64,000 nt of DNA, from NCBI GenBank assembly GCA_010015675.1, contig ML976988.1, positions 833,573 to 897,572 of the forward strand, read 5' to 3'. Both the position numbers and the translations under genes were made by a program. The notes under the pieces were generated by a model. The model was not told where the DNA came from. It ran no database searches and saw nothing but the letters and a program-made list of their open reading frames with translations. Source of the DNA: Byssothecium circinans (lineage: Eukaryota > Ascomycota > Dothideomycetes > Pleosporales > Massarinaceae). Of the stretch, positions 1-10,507 are shown piece after piece; position 1 is the first letter of the stretch; each line of letters begins with the position of its first letter.

Positions 1-165
1 AAGGGCAAGAGAAAGGCCTTGCAGCCATCTACAAAGAGCAACAAGCGCCAGAAACATGTGGTTAACGCTGTAGCTACTGAGGAGGCCTCAGGGGCTGCGT
101 CAGCAGCTCCACCCACGACCACGCGGCGCGGCCGCAACGTTAAGCTTCCAAGTAAATATCAGTAG
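1..165 (+). CDS. C-terminal fragment of an unidentified basic protein (5' end outside window)
   Basis: Frame 1 is open from the first base to a TAG at 163-165, giving about 54 residues. The piece is very basic at its start (KGKRKAL, NKRQK), like a nuclear localisation signal, then Ala/Thr-rich, and it ends in RRGRNVKLPSKYQ. Short tails of this type remind me of C-termini of fungal transposases, but no catalytic residue lies inside the window, so that is only an impression. The AT-leaning flank with repeated GATCGTTGCG at about 278-305 would suit a transposon edge. It could equally be the end of an ordinary nuclear protein. Confidence 0.5.
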   Translation, partial: KGKRKALQPSTKSNKRQKHVVNAVATEEASGAASAAPPTTTRRGRNVKLPSKYQ

Positions 166-727
166 CGCAAGTTGATCGCAAGTATCAATATAGTACTCCA
201 TAAAAAACTCTCGTGATAATAGCTACTATATGTGGCTCTATAGCTTTATTCTTGGGTGAGTTGTTTTGGTATTGCGCGATCGTTGCGCGAACATGATCGT
301 TGCGTGCACGGACACGTTAAAACATGACGTGATTAGTCATCGCTGAGGCTTGACGGCGGGGCGTCAACGAGATGCCTGCTGTGTGTGGGTCAGGGCTACT
401 ATTCTACTTGGCCACAAACTAGACGTTGGATACTTGGTCTGCTGTTTTGATTCTGTTCAGATGAACGTGGTGCTTTGATCTTGCGTATCGACGGAGTTAC
501 ACCAGACACCTGTTTCCTATCCCTCAAAGAGTCGACATTAAGAGAGCGACTATGTTGCCAAATTACATTTTACATATTCTCCGAGCACTGAACTTTATAG
601 ACTCCAGTTTCTAGATGATTGCATGGACGCCAGAATGCCAACCCAGTACATCCATTTCCCGATTCTCTCCGCGGCTGGTGGCACAGCTTTCGAACGCCTG
701 GTACCAGCTGGCAGTACATACTACACA
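166..727. other. Intergenic, 3' ends of two converging genes
   Basis: No gene seen. GATCGTTGCG occurs twice near 278-305, inside a near-palindromic GCGC-rich patch. The rest is unremarkable. Confidence 0.5.
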
Positions 728-1990
728 TTACGTGCAAGTGTAAGCACCGTCGACTCGCAAATCAGCACCCTAAAGAAGGATTAGTATACAGTTAACAAAT
801 ATTAATGAGGTAACTTACAGTAACGTAGAGACTAGCGTCGCTGCAGAGGAACGTAACAGCACCCATGAGATCCTCAGGCCTGCCCATCTTGCCGACAGGG
901 ATCAAAGACGTCCACTGTTTCTGGAGGTCCGGGTTGTCGTCCAAGATCTTCTTGGTTCTGTCAAATTGTGAGCATAGTCTACACCGCGAGCTTGGACTCG
1001 ACTCACAGAGCTGTCAGCATGTATCCAGGAGAGATGCAGTTGACACGGATTCCTGCATGTGCCCACTCGACCGCCAAACTGGACGCAAGATGTCGCACGG
1101 CGGCCTTGGCTGCGTTGTAGGGAGCCTGGGGCTGCGGCACGTTGACGATGGAACCAGACATGCTTCCAATCATCACAACGCTTCCCGGCGACTGTCTCTC
1201 CATCAGGTGTTTCGCAACAGCAACAGCGTAGAGGTAGGTGCCGTCCACATTGACACCCCAAAGTTTCTGCATCCGGTCGTGAGGGTAAGAGATGGCATCG
1301 TAGTTCTCGGTGAAGCCAGCGGACGTGACTAGATGGTCAACCTTGCTGTGTTCTTTGAGAACCTCGGCCAGTGATTGATTGACTGAGGTTGGGCTTGAGA
1401 CATCGCAGAAGTGAGCAGTGACTTTGGGAATGCTTTCGTATGGATTAGTTTGTGTATATGTTGCAGCACAGGATAACCTACGTTTTGCTTCCCGGATTTT
1501 CTGCCTTGAAGGTGTCAATGAGTCCCTGAGCCGACCGCTGACCTTCCTCTCTGTTCATGTCCACGATAGCGACATCGGCTCCGCTAGTGACCAGAGCTTG
1601 AGCCATCACTAAACCCAAACCTCTTGCACCTCCCGTCACCACCGCCACACGATCCTCCAGTGAGAACGAGGCCAGCGTTCGCTTCGAGTGAACACCACCG
1701 CGTCCCTGAACGGGCTGTGAAGGGGGAAGCTCTTCTTCCTCGGGATATTCTACACGGATGTTGTCCTGAGTACGAGCATACTGTCCCTCGTGGTCACCGC
1801 TCTCACCAGGCTCACCGGACGTTGTTGCAGCGTCGACATCGTCGCGGCTTGGTTCTTTGTCGCGGCGGCATGGCGCGAAAGAGAATGGACGGATGGAAGC
1901 TGCAGCTGGGCGGATAGCTTTGGGAGCTGCGCGTGGAGGCTGCACACGGGCTGTTTGGGCAACTTGACGGACGAGGGCGGATCTGAACAT
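728..1990 (-). CDS. Short-chain dehydrogenase/reductase, polyol (arabinitol/mannitol-type) dehydrogenase
   Basis: Four exons join to 371 residues: 1990-1482, 1432-1007, 957-819 and 769-728. The three introns are 49, 49 and 49 bp, the first with an ACTAAT branch site. The start is the first ATG (1990); upstream in-frame codons are not ATG. Residues 1-45 are Arg/Ala-rich without acid, like a mitochondrial presequence, followed by an acidic linker. The SDR core begins near 113 with the nucleotide motif TGGARGLG (119-126), then NVDGTYL, the Ser of IGSMSGS near 260, and YNAAK (Tyr275, Lys279). It ends LRVDGAYTCT, as in fungal NADP-linked polyol dehydrogenases. Family and fold are clear. The exact substrate (arabinitol, mannitol, sorbose) is inference. 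It is divergent from the INP54-like gene. Confidence 0.88.
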
Positions 1991-2505
1991 GATGTAGAAG
2001 TGCAATTAAGGCGTGAAAAGGAAGATTGAAGAAAAATTGAGGTTTCGAGACCAGCTATCGTGAGGTGCTCTACGCTATACTCGGAAAGCCCAAATGGTAA
2101 ATGGTTGTTGCCGGCCCGCACGCCTCAGCTGAACAGCAGAATTGAAGGAGGAAGGAATCCAAACGACAGGCAGGCTTGAGCCACAAAAGAAAATTCACGA
2201 TGTGTCGCATCTGGGGGGCTCTCGCTCCCCGACATGGCCCCCACTGTTTGTGCATCCTCTCGAAGCTATGACGTATCACATGTCGCGGCTGAAGCATGGG
2301 GGAGCTTCCGCGGGGTTGGCGTCAGGTTGGCGTCTGGAGATCTGCCACGCCAACTCCCAACGGGCTCCTCTTTTCTCTGCGCCGTCGCTGTTGAAGCTCC
2401 ACCTTGCGTGGGGTGTGCAAGATCGTGACCCTTGGCACCCACTTGTGTATGTGCTGTTTATGCTTGTTCACTGCACAGTGCTGACTGATGCTACAGCCCC
2501 TCACC
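1991..2505. promoter_or_regulatory. Shared upstream region of the SDR (-) and INP54-like (+) genes
   Basis: The region is 515 bp between two divergent start codons. No convincing gene lies inside; the open frames here are short and lack codon bias. TATA-like or factor sites could not be singled out. Confidence 0.45.
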
Positions 2506-3783
2506 ATGTTCGACCTCTATCTCCTCAGCTTCAACTGCGCGCGCAACCTCGTCCATCCCGAGTCCCTCGCGCCTTCTTTCTTCGACGCCCTCCCAAACGC
2601 CGCTTCCGTCCCCGATGTCCTCGCCATCTCCCTCCAGGAAGTCGCGCCTATCGCCTATTCTTTCCTAGGAGGCTCCTGCCTGAAGCCATACTTCGATCGC
2701 GTTACAACCGCTGTCCACCTGGCGACAGATTTACGCAGTGCTGGCAGTGAGCGACTCGAACATGTCGCGACGCGAAGCTTGGGCATGACGGCCCTCATGA
2801 TTTTCGCGAAGCCTCAAATCGCCGATAGGATACAATGGATACAGGCAGGTGCAGCAGGCGTAGGATTTTGGAATATGGGCAACAAAGGCGCCGTCGGAAT
2901 GCGGATTGGTGTGGCATGTCCCGGATCGGTCGAGACGCTGAACCTCGCATTCACAGCCGCTCATCTGGCACCTATAGAATCGAATGTCGAAGCGCGAAAT
3001 CAGGATTGGGAGAACATTGTGCGAAACCTGGTGTTTCTGAATGATGACGATTCGGCATACAGCCTGAGCGAAGAAATGTCACTCACGTCGTCTCAGAGTC
3101 CCCCCGCAGACACCGAAACCTTGTTCTCTCCAAGCAGTCATCTGTTTGTCGCTGGAGACCTAAATTACCGAACGTCGGACCACCCACCCTCACCTGACTC
3201 TCACAAGTCGTATCCGCAGCCAACGACGTCAGAAGCATCCGCAGAGCATTTCACACATCTTCTGAAGAGGGACCAGCTGAACCGTGAGAGGGAAGCCAAC
3301 AGAACGCTCCACAATCTGCACGAACTACCCATCAACTTCCCACCGACCTACAAATACTCAATTCGCAAGCACGTAAATACCCACAAGCGCTCTCCCTCAG
3401 ACGTAGACGTACGCTTCGAATGGGCAAAGCATCGCTATCCTAGCTGGTGCGACCGCATCCTCTTCCTACCGGTCACCACTTCTTCCAGACTAGAGGCGGA
3501 GATATACACAGCTCTCCCGGTGCAGCCAACCTCGGACCACCGCCCGGTAGCTCTATCTGTCCGTGTTCATGATGGACCTCTGACAAGCGAAGACGGTCGA
3601 CCGGAGCCACCGTTCCCAATCAATCCCAATTGGAGAGCGAGACGAGATAATGCTAGACGGTGGGAAGTTATTGTGGGCGTCCTCTCCTACCTGGCATTGA
3701 CGAAGAAGGGCAACGCTGCTGTTGTGGTCGTCGTAGGCATTGCATTCACAAGCTGGTATCTAAGCGCTTGGTTGAGGAGGTGA
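2506..3783 (+). CDS. INP54-like phosphatidylinositol-4,5-bisphosphate 5-phosphatase, tail-anchored
   Basis: This is an intronless gene of 425 residues, starting at an ATG in good context (TCACCATG). A second in-frame ATG at 2488 would add six residues. It belongs to the endonuclease/exonuclease/phosphatase superfamily, inositol 5-phosphatase branch. Visible motifs are SLQEV near 45, WNMGNKGAVG near 120-129, the AAHL segment, GDLNYR near 216, the substrate signature YPSWCDRILF near 308-317, and SDHRPV near 343. Family members remove the 5-phosphate of PI(4,5)P2. A C-terminal hydrophobic stretch (about 395-420, VVVVVGIAFTSWYLSAW) ends in two arginines and looks like an ER tail anchor, as in yeast Inp54. 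There is no SAC domain, so it is not a synaptojanin-type enzyme. Confidence 0.9.
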   Translation: MFDLYLLSFNCARNLVHPESLAPSFFDALPNAASVPDVLAISLQEVAPIAYSFLGGSCLKPYFDRVTTAVHLATDLRSAGSERLEHVATRSLGMTALMIFAKPQIADRIQWIQAGAAGVGFWNMGNKGAVGMRIGVACPGSVETLNLAFTAAHLAPIESNVEARNQDWENIVRNLVFLNDDDSAYSLSEEMSLTSSQSPPADTETLFSPSSHLFVAGDLNYRTSDHPPSPDSHKSYPQPTTSEASAEHFTHLLKRDQLNREREANRTLHNLHELPINFPPTYKYSIRKHVNTHKRSPSDVDVRFEWAKHRYPSWCDRILFLPVTTSSRLEAEIYTALPVQPTSDHRPVALSVRVHDGPLTSEDGRPEPPFPINPNWRARRDNARRWEVIVGVLSYLALTKKGNAAVVVVVGIAFTSWYLSAWLRR

Positions 3784-4793
3784 TGGACAGGTCAAGATTT
3801 CGCTAAACCGATGCAATCCTCAGAATATGCCAGAGCTGGCGGTTCACAACTCGCTGTGAACCGTCCACGCACCGGACAGCCAATCCAGACGGGCCTGTGG
3901 CCTGTGTTTCGAAACGCCGAGCTCGCTCAAGCCATTTGTGCGTGCGTGCAACTACTCAAGCGCTCGGGTAGTCTTGCAATCACGTGTTTCACCACATCCT
4001 TGGGAATCGCCGATGCTTGGCAAAAGGTCAACACTTGGGCCATGAGAGTTCACGATACACCAGATATACGTAGATCTAATAGCGTTATCCATGGGAATTG
4101 CTGTCTCCTTGTTATCTAGACACTGCTGAAGCTTCTTCTTAAGCCTCCGGCATTCGTTGCTGATCGTACGCTGTCTACATCGTCAGGTGTGTCGAGTTCC
4201 CTGCCAAGATTACGACTTGCTTCTGCACGTGACTGCTGGACTAGGTGACCTTACTTCGTGCCTCATGAGTGCCGTCACAGCTACTGGGAAATCTAGGCGG
4301 ATGGCGCACAGCGCGACGTGGTGGGCCGATCTCACGGCACCCCGTAGCCTTGTTGACTCTCCGTTCCCCGCTGGCTATCTTCTGTTGACAGCCTCGCGAC
4401 CCCAATGCGGCAGTTGTTCCTCTGATTTGCGGGACTGCAGCTGCCACCGCATTCAAGTCTCCAACGACTTCAAAAAGTGGGCAGGTCAACTACACTAGTT
4501 GTAATTTCCAGGAGGATATCCCTCGACAAAGTGCGGAGTAACTCGTTGGGCTGCGCCCAGTCGCGAAGTATGGCTCTTTTCACACACGTACATATATTGG
4601 CTGACCTCAATACGCAGTTCTAACCTATTTCAGTGTTTGAGGCTGATCTATCACTAAGACCATGTGTAAAACAAGTTGAAACGTGGAGAGCAATAAATTT
4701 TCCCACTCGTTCTTCAACGAATTTGGGCCAGCTGCCTTCCTAAATCCACCACCTTCAGTCTCCCGCGAAACTGCGGCCATACTTGTCCGCATC
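3784..4793. other. Intergenic, about 1 kb, no supported gene
   Basis: Several frames are open for 80-113 codons but none has recognisable motifs, splice structure or consistent third-base bias. It probably holds the 3' UTR of the phosphatase gene and the promoter of the WW protein gene. Confidence 0.4.
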
Positions 4794-7452
4794 ATGGCCT
4801 CCGTATCCATCGGCGACCTGATCCTCTTGGGCCAAATTGCCTTCACAGCCTGGGATGCATTCCAGAAGGCTGGAGAAGAATACAGGTATCTCGCACAGCT
4901 CTGCCAAAGCATCCACTTGGCTATTAAAGACATCCCCGAAGGGATCCCCGAGAAACAGGGAGCAGTGACGCTGGACTTGGTCACAACGGGCCTGAGAGAA
5001 GCACTTGCGGCGGCCGAAAAGATTCTCGGCAATTATGAGGACATGGATCGCCTTACTTTGCGGAGCATCCGCAAACGGATATCCTTCAGCCTCGCAACCA
5101 CTTCAGATCGGGAGACCATTGAAAAGAGGCTAGCACTTCAGCTTCACACCCTAAGCGTTTTCCTGGGCGGCAAGACACTGGAGTATCAGTCTCTCACGGC
5201 GAAGCTCCTCATGTGGCTGGTTGATGAGAGGCAGAGCGCAAAAGGAGAGAAGATCGATGTCAACAAGATTGTGGACGATCAAGTCGCCTTCCAAGAGCTC
5301 CTCGACCAGCTTGACGTCCGAGACGCGAAGACAAAGGAGACGTTGCAGTTAAGTGAAACTCAAGACAAAATAAAGACTAAGCTTGCTGAAGAGGGTCAAC
5401 ACCGCTCGGGGCACAGTTCTGGAACGAGCGTCGACAAGGCAGAGAAGCAGGATTCCACGAGCCAGAGCACCGCGTCTAAACTGTTGTTGGGGCCTTCGGC
5501 TACAAAGTTCCAGCAGTATTATCCTCTCGCAATGAGGTGGTTCGCGGAGATTCAACCATTCTTCTCCCCTCTCACTGTGCAAGACGCCTGCTGGAACAAG
5601 CCATATCTTTCAAACCCAACCATCCGGTATTCCGAGCGGGATGAGTTTCTTTGCCCGTTCCAGGAGGGTTGGACCCTGAACCGTACCTATGCTGATCGCT
5701 TGGGCGTGACGGCGGAGGAGGCGTATTACTTCTCTTACAACGGACTGTCTTGCGAATCGACCAGGTCAATCAAGACATCGAGATTGTACTTTTGCCGTAG
5801 CGCGCTTATCCCGGACATGTCGCTACCCCCGGGGCATAGAGTCCTGCGGAACTATGCCAACCTCCCAGGCAGCCCGGGCAGCCCAGGCTATCTAGATGCT
5901 CCAGATATTGAGCGCCGCTTTCTTCTGAACAAGTTTTTTATATCACATGGAGTTCAGGCGCAGTATCCAAACCCAAACATTGTTCTTGGTTCGTGGTACC
6001 TGGGATACAGCGCTCAATCCCTTCATCGGGATCCCAACAACGGGCCAAATTGCAGGTGGCCTTTCGACCTGGATGACGAGGTCACAAAGGAATTCGTGTT
6101 CCGTCACTTTGGTAACCGGGGTGGACCAGTCCCGTATCCGGACAACTGGATCGATGCCAGTCTGCCACCAGGTTGGGTCTGGAAGAAAGACGCTACTGGT
6201 AATGGTCGCCACGTCTACATATACCTAGGGGATAAGCGCGACGGAAGGATGGAGCATACAATGCACCCAAGTCGCTTTCATAGAGAAGGAATGGCAGGGA
6301 CCGTCCGTCTTCCGCCTAACTGGGACCGCCGATTGGACTGCGACGGGAACCTATTCTTCGTTGACCACAACACCCAGAGCGCCACGAGGATTGACCCACG
6401 GTTCAACAAGACGGTAGACCAAGAGACAGGCCTTCCCCTAGAGTGGCGTCAAGTCAAAGACAACAAAGAACGCCCTTGGTACTACATCGAAAACGGCGGC
6501 ACTGTGATTGCAACCATCAAGCCGGCTAGTATGAGCAGCAAGTCGTTGGACTGGAAGATCATTCTGACTCAGGTACCCAAGGAGGGGCAGAACATGGCAG
6601 AGATCTTTGCAGACGAAAAGCACAACCAGTACTTCCAGCAACTTCCGTCAGATATGACGCCCCAAGACAGGGAGCGCTATGACAAGATCTTCCGAAAGGC
6701 GGATAAGGAAGGAAAATGCAAGATCACCTGGGACCAGGCTCTCCGCAACTTCCATGCTGCGGGTCTCTCTCCGGATCTGTACATACCGGTCCTGTCAGAA
6801 GCCGACAAGGACCTCGACAAGGTCTTCACGCCGAGCGAGTACGCCAATGCTCTTCATAGGATGCGCTCGGTCCTCCAAGGCTGGTACAAGTCCCAGCCGA
6901 ATCCCTCGCTGACCCCCGAGAAGACAATAGAGTACGAAAACGAGTTCAAAGACAAGAAGTCGAGGGATGCGCTTGAGATCAGCCTGGAGGAGGTGAAGCG
7001 ACTGACAGAGAACTCCAACCACTACGGTCTTCCGAGCGATGCTACTGAGACAATCTGGGAGAACTACATGAACAGAGACACTAGGAACCTAGACATTGTT
7101 GGGTTCTGCAGAGCCCGGCAAGCGATTGACATAGAGGTTGAGCAATGGAAATGTGAGCTCTTCTTCTTCCGCTGAGAGACACTCGCGGTCTAATACTAAA
7201 AGTAAGCTGATTTGGCTGACTCGTGCACCAGCGCTCGCTAAGCTCGGTGGACCGGAACTGAATATACCGCCCGTCAAGCCACCTGCTGAGCCTGACTTGG
7301 AGTGGAAGATCTACACGTTAGATGCTCCTTCAAACGGGCCGGAGAGTGCCTCTCCCGCTGTAGATCAAGCCGCCATGCCCGGATCAACTGAGTCAACACC
7401 TTCAGTTGCGCCTGCAGCCACAATTCCCACCGAAGGGGCCCAGGGAGGATAA
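4794..7452 (+). CDS. WW-domain and EF-hand-like protein with fungal STAND-type N-terminus
   Basis: Two exons (4794-7152, 7232-7452) join across a 79 bp intron with a CTAATAC branch site to give 859 residues. The first in-frame ATG of the frame is 4794. Residues 1-150 (ASVSIGDLILLGQIAFTAWD onward) resemble the helical N-terminal domain seen in fungal NACHT/STAND and other signalling proteins. After a Ser/Thr-rich linker come three WW-like modules: LPPGW near 456, LPPNWDRR near 504 and LPLEW near 546. The middle one carries IDPRF, but the usual second Trp is Arg. A pair of EF-hand/EH-like helical segments follows (about 625-700 and 720-780), with weak calcium loops (DKEGKCKITW). The tail is Pro-rich. 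No NTPase P-loop is present. A scaffold role is inference; I do not know a characterised orthologue. Confidence 0.78.
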
Positions 7453-9173
7453 TAAGACGAGGCTGCTACAGAACTTTCAGGTTGGATGTGTTGGTGATGA
7501 CGATACGAGATACTCACGGTTCTAGGAACCGTCAGCCACCTTCATTCAATCCCTTAACCGCATGTCTGTCATTAAAGTCTTTATACTATCTACGGTAGCC
7601 AATCAATAGCAGAATGTAAGGAAATGGGAACATGCACTCAACAGATTATTCTACATGTACCGCGAGTCTAAGGTTTAATCCAGCCAACTAAAATAGAAAT
7701 CTAGGTTATCTAAATACGCCCCCTAAGAAATACGCCCAGGCTCTCTATTACGCCTATTCCCTAAGCCGACTAAAGATAACTAAACTAGTTAAACGCCCAG
7801 GGCGTACTACACAATCCTTACGGTATGTGACTATCTGTACATACTAGCAGTAATGACCGAGCTTCGAACAAGTCCTCTAGAGCCCCACCTCACGATGCAT
7901 CCCGGCACCTTCCGAATAGCTTCAATAATGATTCCCTCACCGCACTTCCGAGCGCTGCACGATGACGTTGCCACCCTCAACCTGCATACGCTATATATTT
8001 AGCACGCAGGACTAGCTCTTCACCCTTTCCGGAGTAAGAGCGTCCAAAACGTCCATGCAGATTAAGAGCTATGTATGCAGCTTTATCAATTCCCTCACGC
8101 ATCAACATGCCTCCTCCATTATTCAGTATATATTATGGCGCAGTGCTTTGTCGCCCTTGTAGACCTCCCTCGCAGAAGCTGTTCTTGGTGAATCCCCGAT
8201 GCAAGGAGATGGTACTGTCGTCAGCGGCACTGCCTTGCTTGCTGCACGAAATTGACAAATTTGGGGTTCATCGGGCAGGGTTTGCGCGTCTGGCTTCTTT
8301 TTGATGTTCTCTTTTCGGTTGAGTGTGCGTTGGTGTGCATGTTGCGCGCTTACATACGCGCGGTCAAAACCGGCTTTGGGATGGTAAGCGTGTTGACGTA
8401 CGTCGGTATTTCGGGCGGGGGTAATATAACGGTTGCATGGTAGGGTGGCTGAGTACATTCGAGCGGAATTGCGAGGGAGCGAATAGGTGTTGTTTGAGGG
8501 TATTGTGATTGAACTTGATAGGTCTTCATCGCATGCAGCATCTGCACAGCATCCTGTCGACTCCGACGGGACACCTAGGGATATTGGCCGGTACACCAAT
8601 CGCCCGCTATCATAAGTCTTGTCAATTGGATTAGTGTAGAACGAACAATGAATAGGATCAATAAGACCATATAGCGTGTCCTGTTGAAGGTGGCAAGACG
8701 CTGTACGTACATCTGGGACCGCGATTTCTCCTTGGCTGGAAACTATCAGTCGAACTGGAGAGCTGTAAGTGCACCTGTAATATTACCACCAAGACGCTAC
8801 GAGAGCTGGGTAGCATTCCATTCCATTGCTTTCGATGCGAGTCTATCCCAAATAAAAAGAAGTGAAGTCACTCAGTGAAAGTGCCCAGGAGAGATAATGA
8901 ACGCTTTTGGAACGCATGCAGTGCACAAAACGTCGAATTTCACCGGACACGTAGTAAGCCATACCAAACACTGTCGTCAAAGTCTCCCAAGGGTCCGTTT
9001 TCGCAACATTCACCTACTTTGGGAGCCTGCGTGCAGCCTAGAAGCCTAAAGTCAGGGAGAAAAAAATGGAAACAGCGCGGCGGGGAGGAAAAGTACGGGG
9101 GCTTACAGTTATTGTAGTTGATATCGTTTCGTGGATTTCCATTTCCAGGATTTGCTTGCCTAACACCCGACGG
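7453..9173. other. Gene-poor intergenic stretch of 1.7 kb
   Basis: Its first third is AT-leaning and holds a probable decayed repeat (listed separately). From 8,100 to 9,100 there are only short unsupported frames on both strands; the longest (minus strand, near 8123-8599) has no motif or codon bias. Confidence 0.4.
7680..7815. repeat. Possible decayed repeat or MITE relic
   Basis: An AT-rich stretch is studded with four TACGCC/ACGCCC-type cores, and AATACGCCCAGG near 7730 is mirrored by CCAGGGCGTACT near 7797. Such GC motif islands in an AT-rich ground resemble the larger element at 14.2 kb but are not the same sequence. The boundaries are guesses. Confidence 0.3.
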
Positions 9174-9802
9174 TCAATAACTGAACGGCAGGCTAACTAA
9201 AATCCACGGTTTCTTCCCATTCGTGATATACGTCTGCGGGTCTGCAAACTGGGGGTTCGTCAGGTCGAATTTGTACTTGCCCCCGCTGTAGGAATCAAGA
9301 TTCTTCTTGCAGTCATGCGGATGGATGTCTTTAGGTCGGCAATTTGCTCCCTTTAGACTGTTGCACCAGTGGATCAAGGTGGTCTCGTAGGGGTTCGGGG
9401 GTTCGAAAAGCTCGCTCATGGTGGCCTCAAAGTCGAGGACTCCTACGTCATTCCGCTTAGCCGTACCGACGATCGTTTGGTGGTGAGTGGTCATGGTGGT
9501 TTTGAATTTGAGAAGGTTTGGTTCGTTGAGGTTGAGATTCATGCCCTTTTTGGCAGCGACAGCGAAAGGTTGCTTTGGGTTTGAACTTTGGGGCGGGTGA
9601 AAGTAGGAGTGGGTGGGAGAGGAGCGGTGCGTTTTCCTAGAAGTAAGGATTTAAGGTCTTCATGGTCTTCGAAAGAACGGGCCAGATTACTGGGGCTGTT
9701 GCGGACATCGACGAGTGTATTTTCTGATGGCTCTAGGGAGAAGGAGGCGGCGAATAGGGCTAGGAGGCCGAATAAAAGGAAGGAAAGCTGGAATGCCCGC
9801 AT
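9174..9802 (-). pseudogene. Small secreted protein gene with broken reading frame
   Basis: The 5' part (9802-9539) starts with an ATG and encodes a clean signal peptide, MRAFQLSFLLFGLLALFAAS, followed by an acidic stretch and a Lys-Arg (GKRTAP). It stops at 9539-9541. The 3' part (to 9174) is in another frame, overlaps it by 4 bp, and encodes about 122 more residues with three cysteines (HWCNSLKGANC, PHDC) ending LVSLPFSY. In the 3' frame the coding sense extends back past the ATG (KQPFAVAAKKG), so the two halves look like one protein of about 205 residues. No intron with usable GT..AG and matching phase joins them. A frameshift mutation, an assembly error or an unusual intron are the options. 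Family not recognised. Confidence 0.55.
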
Positions 9803-10267
9803 ATTGGACTAGAGAAGTTGAATTGGATAAGTGAAAAGAGAGAAGTAGAAATACCTGGATGACTGAATGACTCGAGAAGAGAGACCGTGTCAAAAGAAAC
9901 AAAGTGCACAAGTGAGTTAATCTACCACAGCTGTTAGTAGCAGTACCGTTATATATCTATTCGGTAAAGCGTCTCGTAGTCATACACTTCCAGCGCCAGC
10001 TTCCCATTCTCGCACAGAGTGCCGCTTGCAAAATATGCATCATGCCGCGCTCTCATACTCCTCCCTTGCAAGTGCCAGGAGATTTTCAACCAGACGCAAA
10101 GAACTGGGAGTGAAGATACAGTCCGCCGACGTCCAGATAGACAGCGCCTCATATTCATCTACTCCGTGCTGGCCCACCCACCTACGTGGAAGCCATCACA
10201 TGACGACGTCGTTGATGTAGTCTGCAGAATATCATACCGGTACTATTTCCTGCAGAAACCGAGAGGC
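9803..10267. other. Upstream region of the secreted-protein gene; no clear gene
   Basis: A minus-strand frame at 9949-10158 ends in protein-like sequence (ENGKLALEVYDYETL) but has no convincing partner exon or motif. It is left unannotated. Confidence 0.3.
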
Positions 10268-10507
10268 ATGCTAGGATGTCGACCGGTGACGGACTTCCTG
10301 CCGCTGGCAGAGGGGTTGGAGCCTTTCGAAAATGCGGAAGAGCAACGATTGCTGCCCGTGGAGGGTTTAGCGGCTCTTAAAGAGCTTGTACGGGTTATTG
10401 CTCCGCCGAGGAGGTGGAATGTACCTTCTGTGGTGGATATTGGGTTGGGAGAGGCGGGCGAGTTGGATGGGGAAGGGTTTGTGGTGTGGGCTAGAAAGGT
10501 TTGTTGA
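10268..10507 (+). CDS. Tentative C-terminal exon of an unidentified protein
   Basis: This is an open frame of 79 residues from an ATG, part of a longer frame without an upstream ATG. Its second half (PLAEGLEPFENAEE, LPVEGLAALKELV, GLGEAGELDGEGFVVWARK) has ordinary globular composition and looks translated. No upstream exon could be joined with confidence and no domain is recognised. It may be the 3' end of a gene whose 5' exons lie between 9,950 and 10,250. Confidence 0.3.
   Translation: MLGCRPVTDFLPLAEGLEPFENAEEQRLLPVEGLAALKELVRVIAPPRRWNVPSVVDIGLGEAGELDGEGFVVWARKVC

Noticed and set aside
2142..2750. Plus-strand open frame of 202 codons
   Set aside because: Runs out of phase into the INP54-like gene; Arg/Pro-rich product without motif.
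8123..8599. Minus-strand open frame of 158 codons
   Set aside because: No third-base bias, no motif, no start context; probably chance.
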